Shown in pieces: positions 6,873 to 14,198 of a stretch of 22,303 nucleotides of DNA. Position 1 is the first letter of the stretch. Every line of letters starts with the position of its first letter. Under the pieces are notes generated by a model. It searched no databases. It saw nothing but the letters and a program-made list of their open reading frames with translations, and was not told the DNA's origin. Both the position numbers and the translations under genes were made by a program. The DNA comes from RGIG8745 sp045576655 (GTDB lineage: Bacteria > Bacteroidota > Bacteroidia > Bacteroidales > Bacteroidaceae). The stretch is taken from the NCBI GenBank assembly GCA_045576655.1, contig JAZNGW010000002.1, positions 1 through 22,303 of the forward strand, written 5' to 3'.

Positions 6873-7580
6873 ATGGACTGGTTACAATCATTGTTGGACA
6901 ATTCCACAACGCCTGCAGTAACGGCGTTCCTGTTGGGTCTGCTTACAGCTCTTTCGCCCTGTCCGTTGGCGACCAATATAGCGGCCGTAGGCTATATCGG
7001 CAGACACATCGAGAGCCGAAAGGGAGTGTTTGTGCAAGGGATTCTTTATACTTTGGGGCGAGTGATTGCCTACACGCTGCTTGGTGTGGTGCTGATTACA
7101 GTTCTGCGAAGCGGAGCAAGCATGTTCGGTATCCAGAAGTTTATAGCCACCTATGGCGAGATGATTCTGTCTCCTGTCCTGTTGCTAATCGGTCTGTTCA
7201 TGCTCTTCGGCAACCGGCTTAAATTGCCGTCGTTTGGTCTTGGAGGCAATGGCGAAGGACTTGCTCGGCGAGGAGGTTTCGGTGCAATGATGTTGGGCAT
7301 GCTTTTCGCTTTGGCGTTCTGCCCTACGAGCGGAGTGCTCTACTTCGGAATGCTTATTCCAATGTCGGCGGGCTTGGCGATGGGCTATCTGCTGCCTATG
7401 CTCTTTGCTGTCGCAACCGCTTTGCCCGTGCTTGTTGTGGCGTGGATATTGGCATTCAGCGCAGGGCAGATTGGTGTGGCCTATGGCAAGATGCAGGCCA
7501 TACAGAAGTGGCTCAATATTGTTGTGGGCGTGATATTTATCGCAATCGGAATTTATTATTGTTTAACTACTTATCTTTAG
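6873..7580 (+). CDS. arsG: CcdA-like membrane protein, ArsG-family aromatic arsenical efflux permease
   Basis: 235 aa, about six membrane segments, of the DsbD/CcdA transporter fold. Segment 1 carries the conserved Cys-Pro motif (LTALSPCPLATNIAAVGYIG) and segment 4 the partner motif (LAFCPTSGVLYFGM), the two Cys positions that in CcdA relay electrons across the membrane. In arsenic loci this subfamily is called ArsG, a permease for aminoaromatic arsenicals. Electron transfer from cytoplasmic thioredoxin to the lipoprotein ArsF next door is equally consistent with the sequence. It lies 4 bp after arsF and 4 bp before the CxxC mini-thioredoxin gene, so the three form a tight redox cassette. Confidence 0.82.
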   Translation: MDWLQSLLDNSTTPAVTAFLLGLLTALSPCPLATNIAAVGYIGRHIESRKGVFVQGILYTLGRVIAYTLLGVVLITVLRSGASMFGIQKFIATYGEMILSPVLLLIGLFMLFGNRLKLPSFGLGGNGEGLARRGGFGAMMLGMLFALAFCPTSGVLYFGMLIPMSAGLAMGYLLPMLFAVATALPVLVVAWILAFSAGQIGVAYGKMQAIQKWLNIVVGVIFIAIGIYYCLTTYL

Positions 7581-7584
7581 GTTT

Positions 7585-7818
7585 ATGGAAATTAAGATTT
7601 TAGGAACGGGTTGTGGCAAGTGCAAGACAACCTATGCTGTCATCGAAAAGGTCATCAAGGAGAATAGCATCACGGCAAAACTCACAAAGGTAGAGGATAT
7701 CATGGAGATTATGAATTACAACATCCTCGCCACCCCTGCCGTGGTCATTGATGGCGAAGTGAAAATCAAGGGCTATGTGCCAAGTGAAAGTGAAATAAAG
7801 GAGTTGTTAGGCGTATGA
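7585..7818 (+). CDS. arsE: Mini-thioredoxin (small redox-active disulfide protein), ArsE-like
   Basis: 77 aa, a minimal thioredoxin fold with CGKC at residues 10-13 (KILGTGCGKCKTTYAVIEKVI) and a cis-proline-like stretch LATPAVVIDGEVKIKGYVPS. It has no signal peptide, so it is cytoplasmic. Proteins of this family (redox-active disulfide protein 2 type) accompany ArsP and ArsF/ArsG in many anaerobes, where the name ArsE is used. It could reduce the CcdA-like partner or supply electrons to arsenate reductase. Its stop overlaps the arsP start by 4 bp (ATGA), showing translational coupling. The ArsE name is given by context and is less certain than the fold. Confidence 0.8.
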   Translation: MEIKILGTGCGKCKTTYAVIEKVIKENSITAKLTKVEDIMEIMNYNILATPAVVIDGEVKIKGYVPSESEIKELLGV

Positions 7819-8783
7819 TACAGCAATTTGCAGACTGGTTGGTCTATGGCATTTTGGGGTTGGATGCTGCCACGCCATTGGGTACGGCTGTCAACTTCTT
7901 CTTTTACGACTGCATCAAGATTATCATACTGCTTTTCAGCATCAGTTTTGTGATGGGCATCATCAATGCCTACTTCCCGATAGAGCGACTACGCCAATAC
8001 CTCGCCACGCACAAACTCTATGGCCTTGACTACTTCTTGGCGGCTCTCTTCGGCGGCATCACCCCCTTCTGCTCCTGCTCTTCGGTGCCGCTCTTTATCG
8101 GTTTCGTGAAGGGCGGAATACCATTGGGCGTGACACTGACATTCCTCATCGCCTCGCCTTTGGTGAGCGAAGTGGCAGTGGCTATGTTCCTCGGTTCGTT
8201 TGGATTGAAGGCCACGCTAATCTATATCATCAGCGGTACGGTGCTGTCGATGATTGCGGGACTGATTTTGAGCCGTATGCATCTCGAGCCCTACCTGAGC
8301 GATTGGGTGAAGGCTGCACAGGCGCAATCATCGGAGCAGAGCGAACGGTGGGAGGCTGAGAGGACGCCTTTCTTGAAGCGACTGTCTGTCATCACCCGTG
8401 AATCGTGGGGCATAGTGCGAGGCGTACTGCTCTATATTCTGATTGGCATCGGCATTGGTGCTACGATGCACGGCTATGTGCCCGAGGGTTTCTTTGAGGA
8501 ATATCTGTCGGCAGAAAATTGGTGGGGAGTGCCGCTTGCCGTTATCCTTGCCGTACCTATGTACGCCAATGCAGCAGGCATAGTGCCCGTCGTCGAGGTG
8601 TTTGTGGCAAAGGGCATTCCGCTCGGTACAGCCATAGCTTTCATGATGGCTATCATCGGACTCTCCATCCCCGAAGCCACTATGCTCAAGAAGGTGATGA
8701 CTTGGCGGCTGATAGGCATATTCTTCGGAGTGGTGACATTGTTGATTATTATTTCTGGCTATTTGTTTAATTGGATTCTATGA
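7815..8783 (+). CDS. arsP: ArsP-type organoarsenical efflux permease
   Basis: 322-aa polytopic permease (DUF318/ArsP family) with about eight membrane segments in two halves joined by a hydrophilic loop around residues 160-195 (AQAQSSEQSERWEAERTPF). The signature AALFGGITPFCSCSSVPLFIGFVKGGIPLGVTLTFLIASPLVSEVA contains the conserved Cys pair, and the second half has the matching PMYANAAGIVPVVEVFVAKGIPLGTAIAFMMA. ArsP proteins export trivalent methyl- and aromatic arsenicals but not inorganic arsenite. It overlaps the upstream mini-thioredoxin gene and the downstream arsC by 4 bp each. Confidence 0.92.
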   Translation: MIQQFADWLVYGILGLDAATPLGTAVNFFFYDCIKIIILLFSISFVMGIINAYFPIERLRQYLATHKLYGLDYFLAALFGGITPFCSCSSVPLFIGFVKGGIPLGVTLTFLIASPLVSEVAVAMFLGSFGLKATLIYIISGTVLSMIAGLILSRMHLEPYLSDWVKAAQAQSSEQSERWEAERTPFLKRLSVITRESWGIVRGVLLYILIGIGIGATMHGYVPEGFFEEYLSAENWWGVPLAVILAVPMYANAAGIVPVVEVFVAKGIPLGTAIAFMMAIIGLSIPEATMLKKVMTWRLIGIFFGVVTLLIIISGYLFNWIL

Positions 8784-9199
8784 AGATACTTATCTTATGC
8801 ACAGGCAATAGTTGCCGCAGCCAAATGGCTCATGGCATTCTTGAATCGCTCGCCCCGAATCTCGAAGTCTGCTCAGCAGGTACAAGCCCAGCCGCTCAGG
8901 TCAATCCGAAAGCCGTTGAGGCGATGCGCGAACTTGGAATAGACATCTCCGCCCACACGCCAAAGGATGTAAGAGCCTATTTAGATGAACCGTGGGATTA
9001 TGTGATAACAGTCTGCGGAGGGGCAAACGAAAAGTGCCCAGTCTTCATGGGCGAAGTCGGCAATCGTTTGCATATAGGATTTGACGATCCGTCCGATGCG
9101 GTAGGTTCCGAAGAGTTTGTCATGAGCGAGTTTCGGCGAGTAAGAGATGAGATAAAGAAGGAGTTTTCATCCTTCCTTTCCTCAGTAGCGCATGATTGA
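8780..9199 (+). CDS. arsC: Low-molecular-weight arsenate reductase (thioredoxin type)
   Basis: 139 aa of the low-molecular-weight phosphatase fold. The P-loop CTGNSCRSQ has the catalytic Cys7 and the arginine of the CX5R motif. A relay pair of cysteines follows at 79 and 86 (TVCGGANEKCP), the equivalent of Cys82/Cys89 in the staphylococcal thioredoxin-coupled ArsC. FDDPSDA supplies the general-acid Asp. It reduces arsenate to arsenite in the cytoplasm. I place the start at 8780, where ATGA overlaps the arsP stop; a TTG three codons earlier is possible but less likely. The window has no arsenite pump to match it. Confidence 0.93.
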   Translation: MKILILCTGNSCRSQMAHGILESLAPNLEVCSAGTSPAAQVNPKAVEAMRELGIDISAHTPKDVRAYLDEPWDYVITVCGGANEKCPVFMGEVGNRLHIGFDDPSDAVGSEEFVMSEFRRVRDEIKKEFSSFLSSVAHD

Positions 9200-9237
9200 T
9201 TCCTCAGTCATGGAGTGGGGGAGGAGGAGAAAATGAG

Positions 9238-9341
9238 TTCTTGAGTTTATGAGTTGTAGGGGCATCCCTTGCGGGTGCCCTTTTCAGGAGTTAAGAAGTT
9301 CAGGAGTTAAGTTGTAGGGGCGAGGTTCGCTCGCCCTCATT
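9238..9341. repeat. GAGTT repeats with two small GC hairpins
   Basis: Two units share ttgtagggg followed by a hairpin. The first is gggca/tgccc with an inner ccc/ggg (9260-9280). The second is gggcgag/ctcgccc (9318-9336), a perfect 7-bp stem. They are separated by caggagttaagaagtt and further ggagtta copies. The region lies between convergent arsC and the response regulator gene, so the hairpins may terminate transcription from both sides. The layout matches 4938-5023. Confidence 0.75.
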
Positions 9342-10067
9342 CTACATTCTGCACTCAACGCATGAGGGAGGCGGACACACCATCTTGTAGCCGATGCCTC
9401 TGACGTTGATGATTCGTATAGAAGTGTCACGGCGAAGATGACGGCGGAGCTTTGTTATGAACACGTGCAGACTGCGAGTGTTGAAATAGCTGTCGTTACC
9501 CCAAAGGTCTATGAGCAACGAACGGGTCTCGACCACATGTCCCGTGTTGCAACAGAGACGATAGAGGATTTCCGATTCTCGGTGTGAAAGTTCTGCCGTA
9601 GTGCCGTCGACATAGGTGAGAGTCTGAGGCAGGGGGGCAAACATGTAGTCGCCAATGCGGATTAGTTCTGTGCGCTGCCGCTCTGCCGTTGTGTCTGTGC
9701 GGACATACGCCTTGCCAACCAAGGCCTTGATGCGGACAATGAGTTCCTGCATGCTGAAAGGCTTCTTCAGGTAGTCGTTCGCGCCCAGTTCGAACCCTTC
9801 AACCACATCGCTCACAGCCGAACGAGCAGTGAGGAAGAGGACAGGCGTTTGGTTGCCATCCCGACGCATGCGTTTCAGCATCTCGAATCCGTCCATGCGT
9901 GGCATCATCACATCGGCTACGATTACGTCGGGGCATGATGCTTTGAGAAGTGCCAATGCCTCTTCGCCATCGCATGCCAAATCGACCGAAAAGTCCAGGT
10001 CGGAAAGTGTGTCGCGGATGATATGCGACAATGTGGGTTCGTCTTCTACAAGCAATATCTTTATCAT
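9342..10067 (-). CDS. OmpR-family response regulator
   Basis: 241 aa. The receiver domain (1-120) has the acidic pair D9/E10 near LLVEDE, phosphoacceptor D52 (VIVADVMMP), a switch Thr in FLTARS, and the conserved Lys in LKKPF. A winged-helix output domain (about 135-235) contains LSHRESEILYRLCCNTGHVVETRSLLIDLWG and FNTRSLHVFITKLRRHLRRDTSIRIINVRGIGYKM, the standard OmpR/PhoB pattern. The gene begins 1 bp after the kinase stop, so the pair is co-translated, kinase first. Target genes are unknown. The divergently oriented outer-membrane barrel gene is the obvious candidate. Confidence 0.95.
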   Translation of the reverse strand: MIKILLVEDEPTLSHIIRDTLSDLDFSVDLACDGEEALALLKASCPDVIVADVMMPRMDGFEMLKRMRRDGNQTPVLFLTARSAVSDVVEGFELGANDYLKKPFSMQELIVRIKALVGKAYVRTDTTAERQRTELIRIGDYMFAPLPQTLTYVDGTTAELSHRESEILYRLCCNTGHVVETRSLLIDLWGNDSYFNTRSLHVFITKLRRHLRRDTSIRIINVRGIGYKMVCPPPSCVECRM

Positions 10068-10068
10068 T

Positions 10069-11631
10069 TCATTTGCTCTCCTTTCCTTTGATTTCTATAC
10101 AGAATGTGCTTCCTTCGCCCAGACGGCTTTCCGCTGTTACTCTACCGCCGTGCATATCGGCAATCGTCCTGACGTAGTGTAGCCCCAGGCCGTAGCCTTT
10201 CACCTCATGGCGATTGCCCGTCGGCACTCGGTAGAACTTGTCAAACACATACTGCAGTTTGTCATGGCTGATACCTATGCCGTTGTCGCCTACGGATATT
10301 TTTACTTCGCCATTCCCCGTTTGCCAACACCTTACACGGACCTCAGCCGCCCTGTCGCCTGAATATTTCAGTGAGTTGTCTATCAGATTGCCAACGGCAT
10401 TAGCCATGTGGACACGGTCTACAGAAGCGTATATTCTTTCGCCCTCCAACTCCAGATTTATCACAGCGTTCTTGTCAGCCCTGAGGCGGAAGGTGCGGAC
10501 AACCTCATCGAGCAGTTCGCCCATGTCAGTTCTCTCCACAGTCAGACGGAAGTTCTTCCGCCGCTCCATGCTCATCGACAGAATCTGTTCGACAAGAGCG
10601 CTGAGTTTTGTCAGTTGTTCCTGACACACCTTCAGGTATTTCCTCCTCTCCTCCTCATCGCAATTCTTCTTGAAGTTCAGCAGCACGTCGTTTGCAGCGT
10701 ATGCCACGGCAATGGGCGTTTTCAGTTCGTGAGTCATGTTGTTGGTAAAATCGGTCTTCATCTCGTCGAGCGACTTCTGGCGCAGAATGACATGAATCAT
10801 GTACCAGAACGAAAGTCCCAGCACGATGACTATGAAGAGCGAAGTTGCCAATATGCCTCCCATCTGACGGAGCACAATCGATGTGACCGGACCAACCCAC
10901 AGACGGTAAGTGGCTTGCCCGTTTGTGTCAAACGAATAGTCGTAGTTTTGAGTGTCGGCAGTTGCAATGAATGCGGAGTCGCAACTGACAAGGATAGTGT
11001 CGCACTCGGTCATGGATGAGTCGCGACACACTACCTCAAGACGGTAGGGCTGGTGTACACCGGCTTCTTGCAACTGCAGGTTGAGCAGACTGTCATACAC
11101 ATGGTAGTCGGTCGGGCAGAGTTGGTCGATGCCTATGTGTATACCTTTTTGCAGCACGACAGCAAGATCGAGCAAGTCGCTTTTGCCGGCAAGGGCACTC
11201 TGAAACTTATCGTTGAAGTTGTCGGCGTCTGATTGTCCGTTATCGGCTGACGGCGGGATGTTACTTTTCTCCACATTGGCAGAAATGCGCGTGGAGTCCT
11301 TGCCCGTAGAAGCACTGTCGGTAGTAATCGTCAGTTCGCCTTTCACATAGTGGCTTTCCGTCTGCGAAGTGAATACCATCGACTGCGATTCCTCCTTCAT
11401 GCGTGCAGCCGACACCTCCAGAGTTCCGTGCTTGTCGCCATTCACAGCCCACCACTCAGCCCTGCGCATCACCTCTTGGTAGTCGCTGATGCGCATAGCC
11501 TCTACTATACTCCTTTCTGCATCAGCTTTTAGTGTCTGATACAGATTGACGAGCCAGTAGGCCTGATAAGCGAATATTGCCGTCAGCGACAGTATAACCA
11601 ATGCCGCAATAAATCTTAATGAAAGTTTCAT
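10069..11631 (-). CDS. Two-TM sensor histidine kinase
   Basis: 520 aa from the ATG at 11631. TM1 is LRFIAALVILSLTAIFAYQAYWLV near the N-terminus and TM2 is GILATSLFIVIVLGLSFWYMIHVIL at about 255-280, leaving a periplasmic sensor region of about 220 residues with no recognised domain. The HisKA motif NNMTHELKTPIAVAYAAND has its His at about residue 301. The HATPase domain has all boxes: N (NLIDNSLKYS), G1 (VGDNGIGIS), F (KFYRVP) and G2 (GYGLGLHYV). I prefer 11631 over the GTG at 11652, because that GTG overlaps a perfect -7 box and would be upstream of the transcript. It forms an operon with the response regulator. Confidence 0.93.
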   Translation of the reverse strand: MKLSLRFIAALVILSLTAIFAYQAYWLVNLYQTLKADAERSIVEAMRISDYQEVMRRAEWWAVNGDKHGTLEVSAARMKEESQSMVFTSQTESHYVKGELTITTDSASTGKDSTRISANVEKSNIPPSADNGQSDADNFNDKFQSALAGKSDLLDLAVVLQKGIHIGIDQLCPTDYHVYDSLLNLQLQEAGVHQPYRLEVVCRDSSMTECDTILVSCDSAFIATADTQNYDYSFDTNGQATYRLWVGPVTSIVLRQMGGILATSLFIVIVLGLSFWYMIHVILRQKSLDEMKTDFTNNMTHELKTPIAVAYAANDVLLNFKKNCDEEERRKYLKVCQEQLTKLSALVEQILSMSMERRKNFRLTVERTDMGELLDEVVRTFRLRADKNAVINLELEGERIYASVDRVHMANAVGNLIDNSLKYSGDRAAEVRVRCWQTGNGEVKISVGDNGIGISHDKLQYVFDKFYRVPTGNRHEVKGYGLGLHYVRTIADMHGGRVTAESRLGEGSTFCIEIKGKESK

Positions 11632-11651
11632 GTCTTGCTTTTTCTTCCCCA

Positions 11652-11659
11652 CAAAGATA
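11652..11659 (-). promoter_or_regulatory. -7 box for the kinase/regulator operon
   Basis: On the minus strand TATCTTTG (plus-strand caaagata) matches TAnnTTTG perfectly, about 20 nt before the kinase ATG. No TTTG is visible at the -33 position, which fits an activator-dependent promoter. caaaga (11652-11657) and tctttg (11670-11675) form an inverted repeat over it. Confidence 0.65.
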
Positions 11660-11689
11660 CGGTTATTTGTCTTTGCGTTCAGAATCTGG

Positions 11690-11730
11690 TAAGACTAAAT
11701 AACACTTCTGCCAGTATGGAGTTAAGACTA
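11690..11730. repeat. Direct repeat TAAGACTA in the divergent promoter region
   Basis: taagacta occurs at 11690-11697 and 11723-11730, 33 bp apart (about three helical turns), between the two divergent -7 boxes. This is the kind of phased direct repeat that OmpR-type regulators bind. Binding is inferred. Confidence 0.4.
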
Positions 11731-11769
11731 TGTAAGCAGAATGCGGCAGTGCGTACGGAACAAAGCCTA

Positions 11770-11777
11770 TAACTTTG
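11770..11777 (+). promoter_or_regulatory. -7 box for the first outer-membrane barrel gene
   Basis: TAACTTTG matches TAnnTTTG. The start of transcription would fall near 11784, about 30 nt before the ATG at 11816. No TTTG lies at -33, so an activator is likely. This box also argues against the earlier in-frame ATG at 11741. Confidence 0.6.
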
Positions 11778-11815
11778 CAGCGAAACAAAGATTACTTCAT
11801 AACTCTATCCAGACA

Positions 11816-13906
11816 ATGAAAAGATTAATTATCATCGTGGCGCTGTCGGCAGGAACAGCAGGCAGCCTGACGGCGCAATCGCTAAGCGACACCACCGCAC
11901 ACAGCCTGTCGGCAGACAGTATTTTCCGTTCACTACCAGAAGTGATGGTGAAGGGGGAATCCCCAATCGTTATGCTCGACAACGGAGTGATAACTTACGA
12001 CATGCGGAAACTAACTCACGGAAAGGCAACGGACAATGTGTATGAGGCCCTACGGCACATTCCTGGGGTGACGGAGACGAATGACAAACTGCAACTTAAC
12101 GGCAGAGACGTGTCGGTCTTGATTGACGGGAAGAACACGACCATGAGCAACGAGCAGATAATGGTATTGCTGCGCACTATTCCTGCCGAACGCCTGTCGA
12201 AGACGGAAGTCCTCTACGAAGCCCCTGCTCGTTACAGAGTCAAGGGGGCGGCGCTAAACATCATACTCAGCGCTGAGAATACCAGCGAACAGATGATTGT
12301 GCAGGGCGAGACATTCGGTAAGTACGAACAGGAGCACGACGCCACATTTGAGGAGCGTATCAGCGGCGTCATTATGAATAGGCGCTTGTCTGCCGACATA
12401 ATGTACTCGCACAGCCACGGACGGAGTTTCTCACCGGAGCAAGACAAGGCGGTTCATATCCTTACAGACGGCACGACAATGGACATTGACAACCACGGAC
12501 GCACCAGTTCAGACTATTACAGCCACACAATGAGGCTGGGCATTGACTATTCCTTTGCAGAGAAGCATAAACTATCGGTTGTGTACAACGGCAGTCGTTC
12601 CGAACGCGACAACAAGTCGGCAATGGCAGGAACCATAAACTCGTCGGCACTGCGAAAGCACGAAACATGGATGCACAACGCACACGTTGACTATTCCCTG
12701 TCGTTCGGACTGAATGCTTCGGCTGATTACACATACTACGAATCGCCGTCAGACCAAACAATCAGAAGCGTCATGAACGGCAATCGCACGGACTACAACA
12801 TCAAGGACCAGCAACGAATCAGCGCATGGAGATTCATCTTGCGCCAGGAACATAAACTGACCGAAAAACTTGGGTTGAACTATGGGGCGGACTATCGAAC
12901 AAGCAGAGACAAGAGTTACATGAGATATGACACTCCGCCTGCCGGCAGCAAAAACAACGACGGAACCGTACTGCGTGAGCACACCACGAGCGTCTACGCT
13001 GGTATGAACGGAGCCTTAACACAAAAACTATCGTTCGACATGTCTGTGGCTGGCGAGTATTTCAAGAACTCAAAGTGGAACGAATGGGCGGTATTTCCTG
13101 TTGTGACCCTCACCCACATGGCATCCCCGTCCAACATATTCCAATGCTCCTTCAGCAGCGGAAGAAACTATCCTGGATATTGGGATTTGCAGAACACCAT
13201 AGGTTACTACGGCGGGGCTTATTCCGAAATACAGGGAAACCCCAGTCTCAAGCCGTCGAAGAACTACATGCTGCAATCCAACTTCATACACCGCAACAAA
13301 TACGTCTTCTCCGCATGGTTCAGACACGTCGACGACTATTTCGTGCAGACGCTATACCAACACCCCGAGCGTTTTGTGGAAGTATACCGCACAGTCAACT
13401 TTGATTTTCAGCAATATGCCGGAATACAGGCTTCTGTTCCCATCGAGGCAGGAGGATGGCTGAAGTCGCAGCTTACGGTCATGGGAGTGTGGATGAGAGA
13501 GAAAGACAGCGATTTTTACGACATGGCGTTCGACCGCAACATTGTGTACGGAATGGCGCTATGGAACGCTACTTTCAACCTGCTGCAGGACAAGAGGCTG
13601 CGCCTGGAAGTCAACGGCATGATACGCAGCAAGGCTATTCAGGGGCTTTACGACCTGCCGGCATCGGGCAACTTAGACCTGTCGTTGCTGTACGACTTCG
13701 GCAAGAACAGGCGCCACAGGCTGAGGGTGTTCTGCAATGATGTGTTCGAGACTCAGTCCATTAGTCCGAGGATGGACTACGGACGTCTGAAAGCCAAAAA
13801 CATCTACCCTTCGTTCCGCAGTGCCGGAATCACTCTCACTTTCCGTCTGGGCGACTACAAGGAAAAGGAACGCAAGGAAGCGGATCTTTCAAGAGTGAGG
13901 AATTAA
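11816..13906 (+). CDS. TonB-receptor-like outer-membrane beta-barrel protein
   Basis: 696 aa from the ATG at 11816, which begins a clean signal peptide (MKRLIIIVALSAGTAGSLTAQ); an upstream in-frame ATG would start before the promoter. Plug-like region at about 40-155: VYEALRHIPGVTETNDKLQLNGRDVSVLIDGKNTTMSNEQIMVLLRTIPAERLSKTEVLYEAPARYRVKGAALNIIL. The rest alternates aromatic beta-strands typical of a barrel of the Bacteroidetes outer-membrane beta-barrel family, including GNPSLKPSKNYMLQSNF. It lacks the carboxypeptidase-like N-terminal domain that many relatives have. No SusD partner is adjacent. It is divergent from a two-component system that may control it. Substrate unknown. Confidence 0.9.
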   Translation: MKRLIIIVALSAGTAGSLTAQSLSDTTAHSLSADSIFRSLPEVMVKGESPIVMLDNGVITYDMRKLTHGKATDNVYEALRHIPGVTETNDKLQLNGRDVSVLIDGKNTTMSNEQIMVLLRTIPAERLSKTEVLYEAPARYRVKGAALNIILSAENTSEQMIVQGETFGKYEQEHDATFEERISGVIMNRRLSADIMYSHSHGRSFSPEQDKAVHILTDGTTMDIDNHGRTSSDYYSHTMRLGIDYSFAEKHKLSVVYNGSRSERDNKSAMAGTINSSALRKHETWMHNAHVDYSLSFGLNASADYTYYESPSDQTIRSVMNGNRTDYNIKDQQRISAWRFILRQEHKLTEKLGLNYGADYRTSRDKSYMRYDTPPAGSKNNDGTVLREHTTSVYAGMNGALTQKLSFDMSVAGEYFKNSKWNEWAVFPVVTLTHMASPSNIFQCSFSSGRNYPGYWDLQNTIGYYGGAYSEIQGNPSLKPSKNYMLQSNFIHRNKYVFSAWFRHVDDYFVQTLYQHPERFVEVYRTVNFDFQQYAGIQASVPIEAGGWLKSQLTVMGVWMREKDSDFYDMAFDRNIVYGMALWNATFNLLQDKRLRLEVNGMIRSKAIQGLYDLPASGNLDLSLLYDFGKNRRHRLRVFCNDVFETQSISPRMDYGRLKAKNIYPSFRSAGITLTFRLGDYKEKERKEADLSRVRN

Positions 13907-13910
13907 GCTA

Positions 13911-14018
13911 AATCAACGAGCGCTCGTTTGCAAATCAACGGGCGCTCGTTTCGTTATCAATGAGGGCTCGTTTGTTTTCAAACGCTGCACCGTTTGCAAC
14001 GAAATGCTTAAGCGTTGA
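13911..14018. repeat. Palindromic 22-bp tandem array (five units)
   Basis: Units begin at 13911, 13933, 13955, 13977 and 13999, an exact 22-bp period. Unit 1 contains the perfect 14-bp palindrome aacgagcgctcgtt. Units 2 and 3 keep aacg/aatg ... ctcgttt, and units 4 and 5 are increasingly degenerate (aaacg ... ccgtttg; gaaatg ... gcgttga). It starts four bases after the stop codon of the first barrel gene. It may serve as a terminator or a phased protein-binding array. Confidence 0.8.
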
Positions 14019-14077
14019 TGATTTCTCTCCATGTTAACATTATTTAACATCGGGGGGGTGAAATAGGCAATCCTATG

Positions 14078-14085
14078 TATATTTG
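14078..14085 (+). promoter_or_regulatory. -7 box of the second barrel gene, with a G7 tract at the -33 position
   Basis: TATATTTG is a perfect TAnnTTTG. The place where TTTG should lie (about 14055-14058) is occupied by a run of seven G (14052-14058). The predicted leader is about 107 nt, to the ATG at 14199. Confidence 0.6.
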
Positions 14086-14198
14086 CATACGGTCCCTCCA
14101 AAAATGACTATTCCGATTGTCACAAAAGACGGGACGTTGCGTATTTAGAGCAGGGAGAGGCCATTTCTCCGACCATGTTAAAGACAGATATAATCATA

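Noticed and set aside
10408..11019. 203-codon plus-strand open frame inside the sensor kinase gene
   Set aside because: The kinase frame contains all catalytic boxes through this stretch, and the opposite frame shows no domain.
11741..11815. 25-residue N-terminal extension of the first barrel protein
   Set aside because: It precedes the -7 box at 11770 and would hide the signal peptide that begins at 11816.
13911..14018. Possible CRISPR array
   Set aside because: Units are contiguous 22-bp repeats without unique spacers, and no cas genes are present.
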